64,000 nt of DNA, taken from NCBI RefSeq assembly GCF_027460265.1, contig NZ_JAPZBC010000001.1:3185001-3249000 (forward strand), read 5' to 3'. Of this stretch, positions 47,036-56,402 are shown piece after piece; position 1 is the first letter of the stretch, and the number at the start of each line of letters is the position of its first letter. The notes beneath the pieces were generated by a model that saw nothing but the letters and a program-made list of their open reading frames with translations, was not told the origin of the DNA and did not search any database. The DNA is from Streptomyces sp. WMMC940. Its GTDB lineage: Bacteria; Actinomycetota; Actinomycetes; Streptomycetales; Streptomycetaceae. The translations under genes and the position numbers were made by a program.

Positions 47036-47126
47036 GGGCGGGGTCCTTGTCTTGTGGGCCGGGGCCGGGACGGATGCGGGGGCTCGGTGGGACGGGCGGG
47101 TGGGCCGACGGGGCGGTGACGGCAGG

Positions 47127-48326
47127 CTAGTGGGCGGATTTGAGGGGGAGCAGCACGCTGATCCGGAATCCGCCGCCCGGCCGCGGACCGGCGTCGAGCG
47201 TGCCGCCGACCATGCCGACACGCTCCCGCATGCCGATGAGGCCGTGGCCCTTGCCGTCCGCGCCGCCGTCCTCGTACAGCTCGTGGGCCGCGCCCCGGCC
47301 GTCGTCCTCGACGAGGAGTCCGAGGCCGTCGTCGAAGTAGACCAGCCGGACGCTCGCCCCGGCGTCCGGTCCGCCGTGCTTGCGCGTGTTGGTGAGGGCT
47401 TCCTGGACGATCCTGTACGCGGTGAGCTCCACCCCGCTCGGGAGTGGCCGCGGGGTGCCCTCGATCCGGAAGTCGACGGTCAGGCCCGAGCCGCGGACCT
47501 GCTCCACCAGCTCCTTGATCTGCTCGACGTCCGGCTGCGGTACGTACTCACCGCTCTCCGGTGCGTCACCGGTGCGCAGGACGCCCAGCAGCCTGCGCAT
47601 CTCGGCGAGCGCCTGACGGCCCGTGGAGGAGATCGTCTCCAGGGCCTGCCGGGCCTGGTCGGGCGCGGCGTCCAGCACATAGGCGGCGCCGTCGGCCTGG
47701 ACGACCATCACCGAGACGTTGTGTGCGACGACGTCGTGGAGCTCGCGCGCGATCCGGGCGCGCTCGGCGGCGACGGCCACCTTCGACTGGGCCTCGCGCT
47801 CCTTCTCCAGCCGGCGGGCACGCTCCTCCAGCTGGGCGAAGTAGGCGCGGCGGGTGCGCAGGGAGTCGCCGAGTACCCAGGCGAGGGCGAACGGAACGGT
47901 CATGACGACCGTGAAGAAGATCTTCGCACCCGCGCTCATACTCGGCTCGGGCCAACGGATCTGGGCGAGCGTCGCGGCGCACAGACCGCCGGCGAGCGCG
48001 AGGTGGGAGGCCCAGCGCGGTCCGTCGTGCGCGGCGACGGTGTAGATGAGCACGAGCATCGCGAAGTCCGCCGGGTTCGGCCCGACGTCCAGCGCCAGCT
48101 GCGCGACGCCGATCCCGGCGACCAACAGCAGCATCTTCTCCGGCATACGGCGGCGCAGCGCGACGGCCAGGCAGAGGAGGAGCACGACGAGGACGGGTGC
48201 GATGCGCGGTTCGAACCCGACGTGCTCCTGGACGACCCACAGCATGGAGAACCCGAAGAGCATCACAGCCCAGAAGCTGTCGACGCCCGTCGGGTGCCTG
48301 CGGAGAAAATCGTAGAGGCGCTGCAC
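47127..48326 (-). CDS. Sensor histidine kinase (HisKA_3 type)
   Basis: 399 residues from a GTG start. The N-terminal membrane region has about five hydrophobic helices (e.g. VLVVLLLCLAVAL, ILVL-like LVLIYTVAAH). A coiled-coil linker precedes the HisKA_3 box with His197 (ERARIARELHDVVAHNVSVM). The HATPase domain has ALTNTRKHG, VEDDGRG and GHGLIGMRERV. It pairs with the downstream NarL-type regulator. The small extracytoplasmic loops suggest sensing within the membrane. Divergent from the methyltransferase gene. Confidence 0.93.
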   Translation of the reverse strand: MQRLYDFLRRHPTGVDSFWAVMLFGFSMLWVVQEHVGFEPRIAPVLVVLLLCLAVALRRRMPEKMLLLVAGIGVAQLALDVGPNPADFAMLVLIYTVAAHDGPRWASHLALAGGLCAATLAQIRWPEPSMSAGAKIFFTVVMTVPFALAWVLGDSLRTRRAYFAQLEERARRLEKEREAQSKVAVAAERARIARELHDVVAHNVSVMVVQADGAAYVLDAAPDQARQALETISSTGRQALAEMRRLLGVLRTGDAPESGEYVPQPDVEQIKELVEQVRGSGLTVDFRIEGTPRPLPSGVELTAYRIVQEALTNTRKHGGPDAGASVRLVYFDDGLGLLVEDDGRGAAHELYEDGGADGKGHGLIGMRERVGMVGGTLDAGPRPGGGFRISVLLPLKSAH

Positions 48327-48395
48327 GTAACCCAGCGTAGGCAGGTACGAAAGGTGCCCGGGTCAACCGGAGGGTCGATCCGGTCCGCGGAAGCC

Positions 48396-48449
48396 TACTC
48401 CCCAAGGTGGAGAACGGGGGGCGCTCCCCGAGGTGGAGACTGGGGCGCG
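48396..48449. repeat. Imperfect tandem repeat before the methyltransferase start
   Basis: Two copies of about 25 bp (CTCCCCAAGGTGGAGAACGG then CTCCCCGAGGTGGAGACTGG, each followed by GG-CG-rich bases), period 28. The second copy supplies the GAGGTGGAG ribosome binding site. Confidence 0.6.
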
Positions 48450-49444
48450 TGACGTACCAGGCGACGAACGAGGCGGAGGACGCCGGCGGCGCGGAATGGG
48501 TCCCCTGGCGGGAGGCCACGGAACGCGCGCTGTACGGTCCGCGGGGCTTCTACCGGAGACCGGAGGGACCCGCCGGGCACTTCCGCACCTCCGTGCACGC
48601 GTCCCCCCTGTACGCCGCCGCGGTGGCGCGGCTGCTGAGGGAGACTGCTGAGGGCCTGCCGGCCCGGGTCGCGGAGGTCGCGCTGGTCGACGTAGGCGCG
48701 GGGCGCGGGGAACTGCTGACCGGGGTGCTGGCGGCACTGCCGGACGGCTTTCCGGTGCGCGCCCACGCCGTCGAGCGGGCCGCCCGGCCGGCGGGGCTCG
48801 ACCCTCGGATCGAGTGGGACGAGCGGCCGCCGGCCGGGATCTCCGGGCTGCTGTTCGCGAACGAATGGCTGGACAACGTCCCGGTGGACGTCGCCGAGGC
48901 CGACGAGGCGGGCGTCCGCCGTTACGTGCTGGTCAGGGCTGACGGCGAGGAACGCCTCGGGGATCCGGTCGCCGGGGCCGACGCGGCCTGGCTGGACCGC
49001 TGGTGGCCCACCGCCGACCCGGGCACGCGGGCCGAGATCGGGCGGCCGCGCGACGAGACATGGGCTGCGGCGGTCGCGGGGCTGGACGCGGGACTCGCGG
49101 TCGCCGTGGACTACGCCCACCACGCGGGGGACCGTCCGCCCTTCGGGACGCTGACCGGGTTCAGCGGCGGGCGGGAGGTGCGTCCCGTTCCGGACGGCGG
49201 CTGTGACATCACAGCGCACGTGGCCCTCGACGCCTGCGCCGGTCCCGGGGCCGAGCTGGTGAGCCAGCGCGAGGCCCTGCGCCGTCTCGGCGTCTCCGGC
49301 GCCCGGCCGCCGCTCGCGCTGGCCTCGTCCGATCCCGCGGCCTACGTCCGCGCCCTGGCCTCCGCGGGAGAGGCCGCCGAACTCACCGCCCGGGGCGGCC
49401 TCGGCGACTTCACCTGGCTCCTCCAGCCCGTCCCGGCCGGCTGA
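48449..49444 (+). CDS. SAM-dependent methyltransferase (MidA/NDUFAF7-like, COG1565)
   Basis: 331 residues. The N-terminal [20 protein letters not shown] and [12 protein letters not shown] segments match the conserved start of the MidA/NDUFAF7 family. SAM-binding motif I is [29 protein letters not shown] is the family NEfxDalPv-like motif. In eukaryotes the homologue methylates a complex I subunit (NDUFS2, the NuoD homologue), and notably a NuoD paralogue is the next gene. GTG start at 48449 with GAGGTGGAG ten bases upstream. Confidence 0.82.
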   Translation: MTYQATNEAEDAGGAEWVPWREATERALYGPRGFYRRPEGPAGHFRTSVHASPLYAAAVARLLRETAEGLPARVAEVALVDVGAGRGELLTGVLAALPDGFPVRAHAVERAARPAGLDPRIEWDERPPAGISGLLFANEWLDNVPVDVAEADEAGVRRYVLVRADGEERLGDPVAGADAAWLDRWWPTADPGTRAEIGRPRDETWAAAVAGLDAGLAVAVDYAHHAGDRPPFGTLTGFSGGREVRPVPDGGCDITAHVALDACAGPGAELVSQREALRRLGVSGARPPLALASSDPAAYVRALASAGEAAELTARGGLGDFTWLLQPVPAG

Positions 49445-50000
49445 GGCACCGACGGCACGGGTCCGCGCGTACCACCACGGCTCTTCCGGCGATCGGGGCC
49501 GGGCACCGTCGCAGGAGTCCGCGCGTACGGCGACGGACCCTGCGCGAACCGCGGGTCGCCGCGCACGGCACCGGTACCGTCCCGACCTGTCCGGCTCTCA
49601 CACCGAACCGGCTCCCGCTTCCGGGGGGGATCACCGCACGCACGGGCAGGCACACGGCGAGCGGGGCGGGCCGGCGGGGCCGTGGCGGGCGCGCACGCGT
49701 GGGGCGGCGGGGCCGCGGAGCACGACGACGGACTCACGCGCTCCCGACACGGATCCGTCGAGGTCCGGACCCGGACGGGCGGCCGTGCCCCGGCTCCCTG
49801 CCCCGGGCGGTTCGAACGCCCGCACAGGCCCGGTGGGTGCGGCCTCTCGCGCCGACGGATCGGAGAGCGGGCGCGTACCGCTCGGACCGGGCGCGTGCCG
49901 GTGGCCGGACCGGGACCCGGGCCGGTGGTCCCGCCGCACACCCGTCCGGTTCGCGGGCGGGGCTCCGTACCACTCGCCCACGCGAGGGATACTGTCGCCC
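49445..50000. other. Long GC-rich intergenic stretch, no gene supported
   Basis: About 555 bp between the methyltransferase and nuoD genes. Frames in both strands are Arg/Gly/Pro-rich shadows without motifs. The nuoD promoter should be here, but no consensus stands out. Confidence 0.55.
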
Positions 50001-51143
50001 ATGACGGAGACGACGATCGGCATCGGCGGCGCGGCGGAGAGCACCGACATGGTGCTGAACATCGGACCGCAGCATCCCTCGACGCACGGTGTGCTGCGCC
50101 TCCGTCTCGTGCTGGACGGCGAGCGCATCGAGCGGGCGGAGCCGGTGATCGGCTACATGCACCGGGGTGCGGAGAAGCTCTTCGAGGCGCGTGACTACCG
50201 GCAGATCGTCATGCTGGCCAACCGCCACGACTGGCTGTCGGCGTTCTCGAACGAGCTGGGCGTCGTGATGGCCGTCGAGCGCATGCTCGGCATGGAGGTC
50301 CCGGAGCGCGCCGTATGGCTGCGCACGCTCCTCGCGGAGCTGAACCGGGTGCTCAACCACCTCATGTTCCTGGGGTCGTATCCGCTCGAACTCGGTGGAA
50401 TCACCGCGATCTTCCACGCCTTCCGCGAGCGGGAGGACCTCCAGCACGTCATGGAGGAGATCTCCGGCGGCCGGATGCACTACATGTTCAACCGCGTCGG
50501 CGGACTCAAGGAGGACCTGCCCGCGGGCTGGACCGGCCGGGCGAGGAGCGCGATCGCCGAGGTCCGTTCGCGGATGGACGTCTACGACCGGCTCGTGCTC
50601 GGTAACGAGATCTTCCGGGGCCGCACCCGGGGGGTCGGCGTGATGACCGGGCGGACGGCACACGCGTACGGCGTCTCCGGCCCCATCGCCCGTGCCTCCG
50701 GCGTCGACTTCGATCTTCGCCGCGACGAGCCGTACCTGGCCTACGGCGAACTCCGGGAGACGCTGAAGGTGGTCACCCGCACCGAGGGCGACTGTCTGGC
50801 CCGTTTCGAGTGCCTGCTGTGGCAGGCGCACAACTCGCTGGACTTGGCGGACGCCTGCCTGGACCGGCTCGCGGAGCTGCCGCCTGGGCCGGTCAACCAG
50901 CGGCTGCCGAAGGTGCTCAAGGCGCCCGAGGGCCACACGTACGCCTGGACCGAGAACCCGCTCGGCATCAACGGCTACTACCTGGTCTCCAAGGGGGAGA
51001 AGACCCCGTACCGCCTCAAGCTCCGCTCGGCGTCGTACAACAACATCCAGGCGCTCACCGAGCTGCTGCCCGGCACCCTGGTCGCGGACATGGTCGCGAT
51101 CCTGGGATCGATGTTCTTCGTGGTGGGGGACATCGACAAGTAG
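50001..51143 (+). CDS. nuoD: Orphan NADH-quinone oxidoreductase subunit D (NuoD paralogue)
   Basis: 380 residues of the 49-kDa complex I / [NiFe]-hydrogenase large-subunit family. The N-terminal [15 protein letters not shown] carries the quinone-site His. Further motifs are [47 protein letters not shown] and the C-terminal [20 protein letters not shown]. Nickel-ligand cysteines are absent, as expected for NuoD. No other nuo gene is nearby, so it is an extra copy. ATG at 50001. The upstream gene encodes a NDUFAF7-like methyltransferase, suggesting a functional link. Confidence 0.9.
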   Translation: MTETTIGIGGAAESTDMVLNIGPQHPSTHGVLRLRLVLDGERIERAEPVIGYMHRGAEKLFEARDYRQIVMLANRHDWLSAFSNELGVVMAVERMLGMEVPERAVWLRTLLAELNRVLNHLMFLGSYPLELGGITAIFHAFREREDLQHVMEEISGGRMHYMFNRVGGLKEDLPAGWTGRARSAIAEVRSRMDVYDRLVLGNEIFRGRTRGVGVMTGRTAHAYGVSGPIARASGVDFDLRRDEPYLAYGELRETLKVVTRTEGDCLARFECLLWQAHNSLDLADACLDRLAELPPGPVNQRLPKVLKAPEGHTYAWTENPLGINGYYLVSKGEKTPYRLKLRSASYNNIQALTELLPGTLVADMVAILGSMFFVVGDIDK

Positions 51144-51467
51144 GCGGGGCAGGGGCCGGGCCGGGCGAGCCCGACGAGGTCCGCGCGCACGGCATACGGA
51201 CGGGACGGCCCGGAGCGGTCCACCGCCGAGACCGGCGGCACGGAGCGGTACGGCGGGGAGCCCCACGGCGCGGGCCGATGCCGGGGCGAGACCGGCGCGA
51301 CCGGTCGCCGCGCGAACGTCGGCGGCATCCGGGACGCGGCGGCGGCGCGGCATCCGGTTGCGGACGGCGGGCGGTCCGTCGGACCCCCTGACACCACGAA
51401 CGCCGGGCGGCTCACGCCGCCCGGCGTTTCGGCAGTCGGGGCCGCGCGGCGGCGCCGCCGCGCCGGA
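51144..51467. other. Convergent intergenic region with terminator
   Basis: About 325 bp of GC-rich sequence between nuoD and the convergent coiled-coil protein gene. The only clear element is the hairpin at 51399-51428. Confidence 0.6.
51399..51428. terminator. Bidirectional terminator hairpin
   Basis: 12-bp perfect stem (AACGCCGGGCGG, 51399-51410, and its complement at 51417-51428) with a 6-nt loop, bordered by AA and TT. Confidence 0.75.
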
Positions 51468-52544
51468 TCAGGAGATCGCGGTGCGCAGCTGCGCGACGTC
51501 GAGCTGCTCCGTCTCGTCGTGCGCGGTCAGATCGATGACCTCACCCACGGCGCGCTCGTCGGTGCGCCTGCTCTGGGCCAGGGCCTCCTCGCCCACCACA
51601 TCGGCGAGATCCTCGTCCTGGACGGAGGCGAGCTGAGCGGGTTCGAGGGCCGCGACCGGCTTCTTCTTCCGGCTGCCGCCCCCCGCGGTCACGGCCGGTC
51701 CGGTGGACCCGGCGGCTTCCGCGCCCTGTTCGCCGTTCTCCGGGGCCTTCGCCCCCTGGGTGCCGAAGAAGTCGAATCCGCCCTGCGGGCGCGCGGGCCG
51801 GCGTTGCCCGGAGTAGGGGACTATCGCCGCGGCGACCGGCACACGCGTGGCGGGGACGGCGGACGACGGGCGGGCGTGCTGTGCTCCCCCGGCGGCCGCC
51901 GCGTGCTTCCCCTGCGGCTCGTCCGCCTCTCGGGCGCGCTCGGCGATGTCGCGCTTGCGGGCCTCCTCGACGGTGCGCTTGGCCTGTTGCTCGGCGGCCC
52001 GGCGCGGCAGGTCCTCCAGTGCCTTGGCCGCACGCAGATACGCGGACGGCGTCGGCGTGGAGCCCGCCGCGGGAAGCTCCTTGGGCGAGCCCGCCTCGAT
52101 CGCGAGCTGCCTGCGGCCCTCGAGCGCGCTGGCGCGCTCGGTCTCCGCGTTCGCGTACCGGCGGAGCAGGGCTGCGTGCTCGTTGCGCAGTCCGGCCAGC
52201 TCGACCCGTTTGGCGCGCAGCTTGGCGTCAAGCCTGGTCCGCAGCTCGCGGGACTCGTCGAGATCGGCTTCCAGCTCGGCGACGCGCTCCTCCGTCTTCC
52301 ACGCGTCGCTGGCGCGGAGACGGGTGAGTTCGGCGACGCGGCGGCCCGCGTACCGGTCCCAACTGCGCATGAGGACCGCGCCGGTGACCGCCGTGGCGGC
52401 GGCCGCCGCGACCAGGGTGCGGAGCAGGACCGGATCGGAGAGCAGCCAGGCGCCCAAAGCACAAAGGACCGAAGCTCCGGCGACCGCCGAGGGCGGCAGG
52501 AGCCTGTGCAGAGGTGGGGAATGGCGGTGGCGTCCACGTGGCAT
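51468..52544 (-). CDS. Membrane-anchored coiled-coil protein of unknown function
   Basis: 358 residues. Two adjacent N-terminal hydrophobic helices (AVAGASVLCALGAWLLSDPV and TLVAAAAATAVTGAVLM) are followed by a long predicted coiled coil (about 70-130; VAELEADLDESRELRTRLDA). A second charged helix (AEQQAKRTVEEARKRDIAER) and a low-complexity acidic C-terminus ending in EQLDVAQLRTAIS follow. Topology suggests a cytosolic scaffold tethered to the membrane. No known family recognised. Confidence 0.75.
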   Translation of the reverse strand: MPRGRHRHSPPLHRLLPPSAVAGASVLCALGAWLLSDPVLLRTLVAAAAATAVTGAVLMRSWDRYAGRRVAELTRLRASDAWKTEERVAELEADLDESRELRTRLDAKLRAKRVELAGLRNEHAALLRRYANAETERASALEGRRQLAIEAGSPKELPAAGSTPTPSAYLRAAKALEDLPRRAAEQQAKRTVEEARKRDIAERAREADEPQGKHAAAAGGAQHARPSSAVPATRVPVAAAIVPYSGQRRPARPQGGFDFFGTQGAKAPENGEQGAEAAGSTGPAVTAGGGSRKKKPVAALEPAQLASVQDEDLADVVGEEALAQSRRTDERAVGEVIDLTAHDETEQLDVAQLRTAIS

Positions 52545-52700
52545 GGCCTGAAATTTACCGTGCGTAGGTGACGATTGGGGGGTCAGCCCGGCAATCTCTT
52601 CGCATCAGGAACACATCGCTTTCGATGTGCCGCGCCTTCCCTCTTCTCCCACGCCCCGTTCCGGCTCGCTCCGCGCCTTCGGGCGCCCGCCCGCGACCGG

Positions 52701-53675
52701 CTAGAGCAGGCCCTTGGACGTCAGATACTCCTTCGCCACGTCCTGCGGCTTGGCCCGCTCGGCGTCCACCTTCCGGTTCAGCTCGACCAGGTCCTCGGTC
52801 GTCAGCGCGCGGGTGAGCTTGCCGAGCGCGTCGGCTATCTCCTGCGATCCGGCGTCCTTCGCGTTGACGACGGGCAGCACGTTGTCTGCGTTCTGGAGCT
52901 TCTTGTCGTCCTCCAGCAGCACCAGCCCGAAGCTCTCCAGCGTGGCGTCGGTCGTGGTGGTGAGGACCAGCTGGTCCTCACCGTCCTTGACCGCCTGCTT
53001 GGCCTGCGGGGTGCCGACGCCCTTCGGGTCCACGCCCGCCACGTCGATGCCGTACGTCTTCTTCAGACCCGGCGCGCAGAACGGGCGCACCTCGCACTCG
53101 TCGCCGGCCGCGATCCTGACCTTGATCTTCGACCTGCCGAGATCGGAAAGGGACTTGAGTTCGTTCTTCTCGGCGAATTCCCTGCTCACCGCGAACGCGT
53201 TCTGGTCGACCGCGTCGCCGGCGGGCAGCACCTTCAACCCGCGAGGGGTCGCGAGCTTCTCCAGAGCGGCCACGGTCGCGGCGACGTCGCTCGACGCGAC
53301 GGGCTTCTCCTCGGGCGCCTTCGGGCCGTTCGCCTTGGCGTTGAGGAATTCGGCGATCGTGGCCGCGTATTCCGGTACGACGTCGATCTCCCCCTTCTCC
53401 AGGGACGGTTCGTACAGCTCGCGGTTCTTCACCGTGGTGACGGAGGCGTCGTATCCGGCGTCGCGCAGCACCTGGGCGTAGAGCTCGGCGAGCACCTTGG
53501 ACTCGGTGAAGGCCGCCGCCCCCACGACGAGGGCGCCCTTGCCGCCGGCCGCGCCGTCCGAGGCTCCGGAGCCGCCCTTCTCCTGCTCCAGGCTGTCACC
53601 GCCGCAAGCGGCCAGCGAGCCCAACAGGGCCACGGTGCCCAGTACCGCTCCCGCGAGGCGCGAGGTCTTGCTCAT
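52701..53675 (-). CDS. Osmoprotectant (glycine betaine/choline)-type ABC importer substrate-binding lipoprotein
   Basis: 324 residues from the ATG at 53675; an ATG four codons earlier (53687) is possible. The signal peptide ends in a lipobox (LGSLAAC, Cys24). The mature part is a type II periplasmic-binding protein of the OpuC/OsmX family: LVVGAAAFTESKVLAELYAQ, GEIDVVPEYAATI and LVLTTTTDATL. It captures a compatible solute for the two permeases encoded upstream (leftward operon: permease, permease, binding protein). Confidence 0.9.
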   Translation of the reverse strand: MSKTSRLAGAVLGTVALLGSLAACGGDSLEQEKGGSGASDGAAGGKGALVVGAAAFTESKVLAELYAQVLRDAGYDASVTTVKNRELYEPSLEKGEIDVVPEYAATIAEFLNAKANGPKAPEEKPVASSDVAATVAALEKLATPRGLKVLPAGDAVDQNAFAVSREFAEKNELKSLSDLGRSKIKVRIAAGDECEVRPFCAPGLKKTYGIDVAGVDPKGVGTPQAKQAVKDGEDQLVLTTTTDATLESFGLVLLEDDKKLQNADNVLPVVNAKDAGSQEIADALGKLTRALTTEDLVELNRKVDAERAKPQDVAKEYLTSKGLL

Positions 53676-53703
53676 GAGGTTCACCATCCAAGGGAGTGAG
53701 TCG

Positions 53704-54372
53704 TCACACGGTCTTCCGGAGCGGACTGAACAAACGGTCCACCGCCACCAGCACGGCCTCCACGAGGAGGGCGAGCACGGCCACGAGCAGGGCGCCCGCT
53801 ACCACCTGCGGAGTGTCGTACGTGTTGAAACCGGCCGTGATGATGCGTCCGAGGCCGCCCTGCCCGACCATCGCCGCGATCGTCGCGGTGGCGACGATCT
53901 GGACCGCCGCGGACCGCAGCCCCGTCATGACCATCGGATACGCGAGGGGCAGCTCGACCCGGACGAAGAGCTGCCCGCCCGACATGCCCATGCCTCGCGC
54001 GGCCTCGACGACCGCCCGGTCGACCTCCCGCATGCCCACATAGGCGTTGGTGAGCAGGGGCGGCACGGCGAACAGCACCAGGGCGACGATCGTCGGGAGG
54101 TATCCGGCGCTGCGCAGCGGTGTGACCATGAACAGCGCGAGCACCGCGAAGACGGGCACGGCCCGACCGGCGTTCGACAGGTTCACGGCCAGCGCGCCGC
54201 CACGTCCGACATGTCCCAGATACAGCGCGATGGGCAGAGCGACGGCACAGGCCAGGGCCATGGCGACGCCGCTGACGTACAGATGCTCGCCCAGCCGGTG
54301 CCAGGCTCCCCCCTCCCCCGCCCAGTTGGCGCCGGTGCCGAGCCATGTCCAGGTCCTGGCCAGTACGTCCAT
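53704..54372 (-). CDS. Osmoprotectant-type ABC importer permease 2
   Basis: 222-residue binding-protein-dependent permease with about five membrane helices. The EAA loop is EAARGMGMSGGQLFVRVELP. ATG at 54372 shares one base with the stop of permease 1 (TGATG). It forms the membrane heterodimer with that protein. The GLGRIITAGFNTYD segment is typical of OpuCB/OpuCD-type permeases. Confidence 0.92.
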   Translation of the reverse strand: MDVLARTWTWLGTGANWAGEGGAWHRLGEHLYVSGVAMALACAVALPIALYLGHVGRGGALAVNLSNAGRAVPVFAVLALFMVTPLRSAGYLPTIVALVLFAVPPLLTNAYVGMREVDRAVVEAARGMGMSGGQLFVRVELPLAYPMVMTGLRSAAVQIVATATIAAMVGQGGLGRIITAGFNTYDTPQVVAGALLVAVLALLVEAVLVAVDRLFSPLRKTV

Positions 54373-55064
54373 CAGTGGGCCCCCCGGGTCCCGGCGGCAC
54401 GTATTCGGGCCCAGGGCGTGAGCAGCCTCTGCACGCCGAGCAGCAGCAGGTCCGCGGCGACCGCGAGAAGCACGCAGAGCACGGAGGCGGTCAGCACCTG
54501 CGCCTTGAAGAAGCTGGGCAGCGCGTCCTCGATGAGATTGCCGAGGCCGCCGCGGCCGACGATCGAGCCGACGGTGGTGAGAGCGACCGTCGAGACCGTC
54601 GCGATCCGCAGGCCCGCCATCAGCGCGGGCAGGGCGAGCGGGAGTTCGACCTCCCAGAGCAGCCGGGCCTGGCCGTAGCCCATGCCCCGGGCGGCCTCAC
54701 GGGCCTCCGCGGGAACCGCCTCCAGCCCCGCCACCGTGTTCCGCACCAGGATCGTCAGCGAGTACAGCACCAGGCCCGTGACCACCAGGGCCGCCGAGAG
54801 CCCGAAGAAGGGCAGCAGCAGGGAGAACATGGCCAGCGACGGGATCGTGTAGAGAACGGTCGTCAGCCCGAGGACGGGGCCGGCGAACCGGGGCCGGCTG
54901 CGTGCGAGAAGCGCCAGCGGAAAGGAGACGACGAGTCCGATCGCGACCGAGGCGGCCGTGATCCCGATGTGCTGCACCGTTGCGTCGATCAACTCCTGGC
55001 TGCGGGAGCGCAGGTACTCACCGCAGATCCAGTCGTTCGTGACCAGGCAGCCTCGGCCCGCCAC
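54372..55064 (-). CDS. Osmoprotectant-type ABC importer permease 1
   Basis: 230 residues with about five to six helices. The EAA loop is EAREAARGMGYGQARLLWEVELP; the GRGGLGNLIEDAL segment near the end is conserved. GTG start at 55064 with GGGGGTGG upstream. First gene of the leftward permease-permease-binding protein operon; the cognate ATPase is encoded divergently 153 bp away. Confidence 0.92.
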   Translation of the reverse strand: MAGRGCLVTNDWICGEYLRSRSQELIDATVQHIGITAASVAIGLVVSFPLALLARSRPRFAGPVLGLTTVLYTIPSLAMFSLLLPFFGLSAALVVTGLVLYSLTILVRNTVAGLEAVPAEAREAARGMGYGQARLLWEVELPLALPALMAGLRIATVSTVALTTVGSIVGRGGLGNLIEDALPSFFKAQVLTASVLCVLLAVAADLLLLGVQRLLTPWARIRAAGTRGAH

Positions 55065-55217
55065 GGCGCCACCCCCGTCCTCGCCTCCGGCCTGTTCGAC
55101 CGGTTGCCGAACGAGAACCGACCCTAACCCCCGCCACCGACAATCGCCGAGGAGCTTCGCGTTCCGGCGACACCGTCTTCACACAAGGCCCGCCGCCACC
55201 CGTCACAATGGGGAACC

Positions 55218-56363
55218 ATGATCCGATTCGAGCACGTGACCAAGCGCTACCCGGACGGCACCACCGCGGTGGACGACCTCTCCTTCGAGGTCGCCGCGGG
55301 TGAACTGGTCACGCTCGTGGGACCGTCCGGCTGCGGCAAGACGACCACCATGAAGATGGTCAACCGCCTCATCGAGCCGACGGAGGGCCGGATATTCATG
55401 GACGGAGAGGACATATCCATCGTCGATCCCGTCCAACTGCGGCGCCGGATCGGCTATGTCATCCAGCAGGTGGGCCTCTTCCCGCACAAGACGGTCCTGG
55501 AGAACACCGCGACCGTACCCCGCCTCCTCGGCTGGAAGCGCGCGAGGGGCCGTGAGCGCGCCGCCGAACTCCTCGATCTCGTCGGCCTCGACCCCCGCGT
55601 GTACGGCGACCGCTACCCCGAACAGCTCTCGGGCGGCCAGCGCCAGCGCGTGGGCGTGGCCCGGGCCCTGGCGGCCGATCCGCCGGTACTGCTGATGGAC
55701 GAGCCGTTCGGCGCCGTCGACCCGGTCGTGCGGGAGCGTCTGCAGAGCGAGTTCCTCAAGCTGCAGGCCAGGGTCCGCAAGACGGTGCTCTTCGTCACCC
55801 ACGACATCGAGGAGGCCGTCCGGCTCGGTGACCGCATCGCCGTCTACGGCCAGGGCCGGATCGAGCAGTTCGGCGCCCCGGCCGCCGTGCTGGGGGCACC
55901 GGCGACCCCGTACGTGGCGGATTTCGTCGGTACCGACCGGGGCCTCAAGCGGCTGTCCGTCACCCCCGTCGAGGAGGGCGACCTCGAGCAGCCGCCCGTG
56001 GTCCGTCTCGACGACCCACTGCCCCGCACACTGGACGCGCCCTGGGCCGTCGTCCTGGACCCCGGCGGCGATCTGCACGGCTGGATCTCCGCCGAGCACG
56101 CCGGCGGCACGGGCACCGTGCGGGAGCACGCCCGCCGCATGGACGCGTGGCTGCCCGTCGGCGCCTCCCTGAAGCAGGCGTTCTCCACGATGCTGCAGCA
56201 CGACGCGGGGTGGATCGCGGTCGTCGACGAGGAGGAGAAGGGGCGTTTCCTCGGGGTGCTGACCCCGGGGCGCCTGCACGAGGCCCTGCGCCGCTCCATC
56301 GACGCGGACGCCCAGGACGTACCGCGTACCGCGGTGGACATCGACAGGGTGCCGTCCGGCTGA
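55218..56363 (+). CDS. Osmoprotectant-type ABC importer ATP-binding protein with C-terminal CBS-like region
   Basis: 381 residues, OpuCA/ProV class. Walker A is GPSGCGKTT, the Q-loop region is GYVIQQVGLFPH, the signature is LSGGQRQRVGVARAL, Walker B is LLMDEPFGAVD, and the switch is FVTHDIEEA. After residue 240 a regulatory extension contains paired CBS-like segments (LDAPWAVVLDPGGDLHGWIS and AGWIAVVDEEEKGRFLGVLT), which in OpuA-type systems sense ionic strength or c-di-AMP. The gene is divergent from the permeases. Confidence 0.93.
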   Translation: MIRFEHVTKRYPDGTTAVDDLSFEVAAGELVTLVGPSGCGKTTTMKMVNRLIEPTEGRIFMDGEDISIVDPVQLRRRIGYVIQQVGLFPHKTVLENTATVPRLLGWKRARGRERAAELLDLVGLDPRVYGDRYPEQLSGGQRQRVGVARALAADPPVLLMDEPFGAVDPVVRERLQSEFLKLQARVRKTVLFVTHDIEEAVRLGDRIAVYGQGRIEQFGAPAAVLGAPATPYVADFVGTDRGLKRLSVTPVEEGDLEQPPVVRLDDPLPRTLDAPWAVVLDPGGDLHGWISAEHAGGTGTVREHARRMDAWLPVGASLKQAFSTMLQHDAGWIAVVDEEEKGRFLGVLTPGRLHEALRRSIDADAQDVPRTAVDIDRVPSG

Positions 56364-56402
56364 ACCGGCCCGGAGGCCGGGCTCAGGCGCGGGAGCCGGG
56401 CG

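Noticed and set aside
49460..49490. T-box-like TGGTAC core on the minus strand
   Set aside because: The required ACC of the TGGNACC core is missing and no amino-acid gene lies downstream on that strand.
49445..50000. Small open frames between the methyltransferase and nuoD
   Set aside because: Composition is Arg/Gly/Pro-rich, without ribosome binding sites or motifs on either strand.
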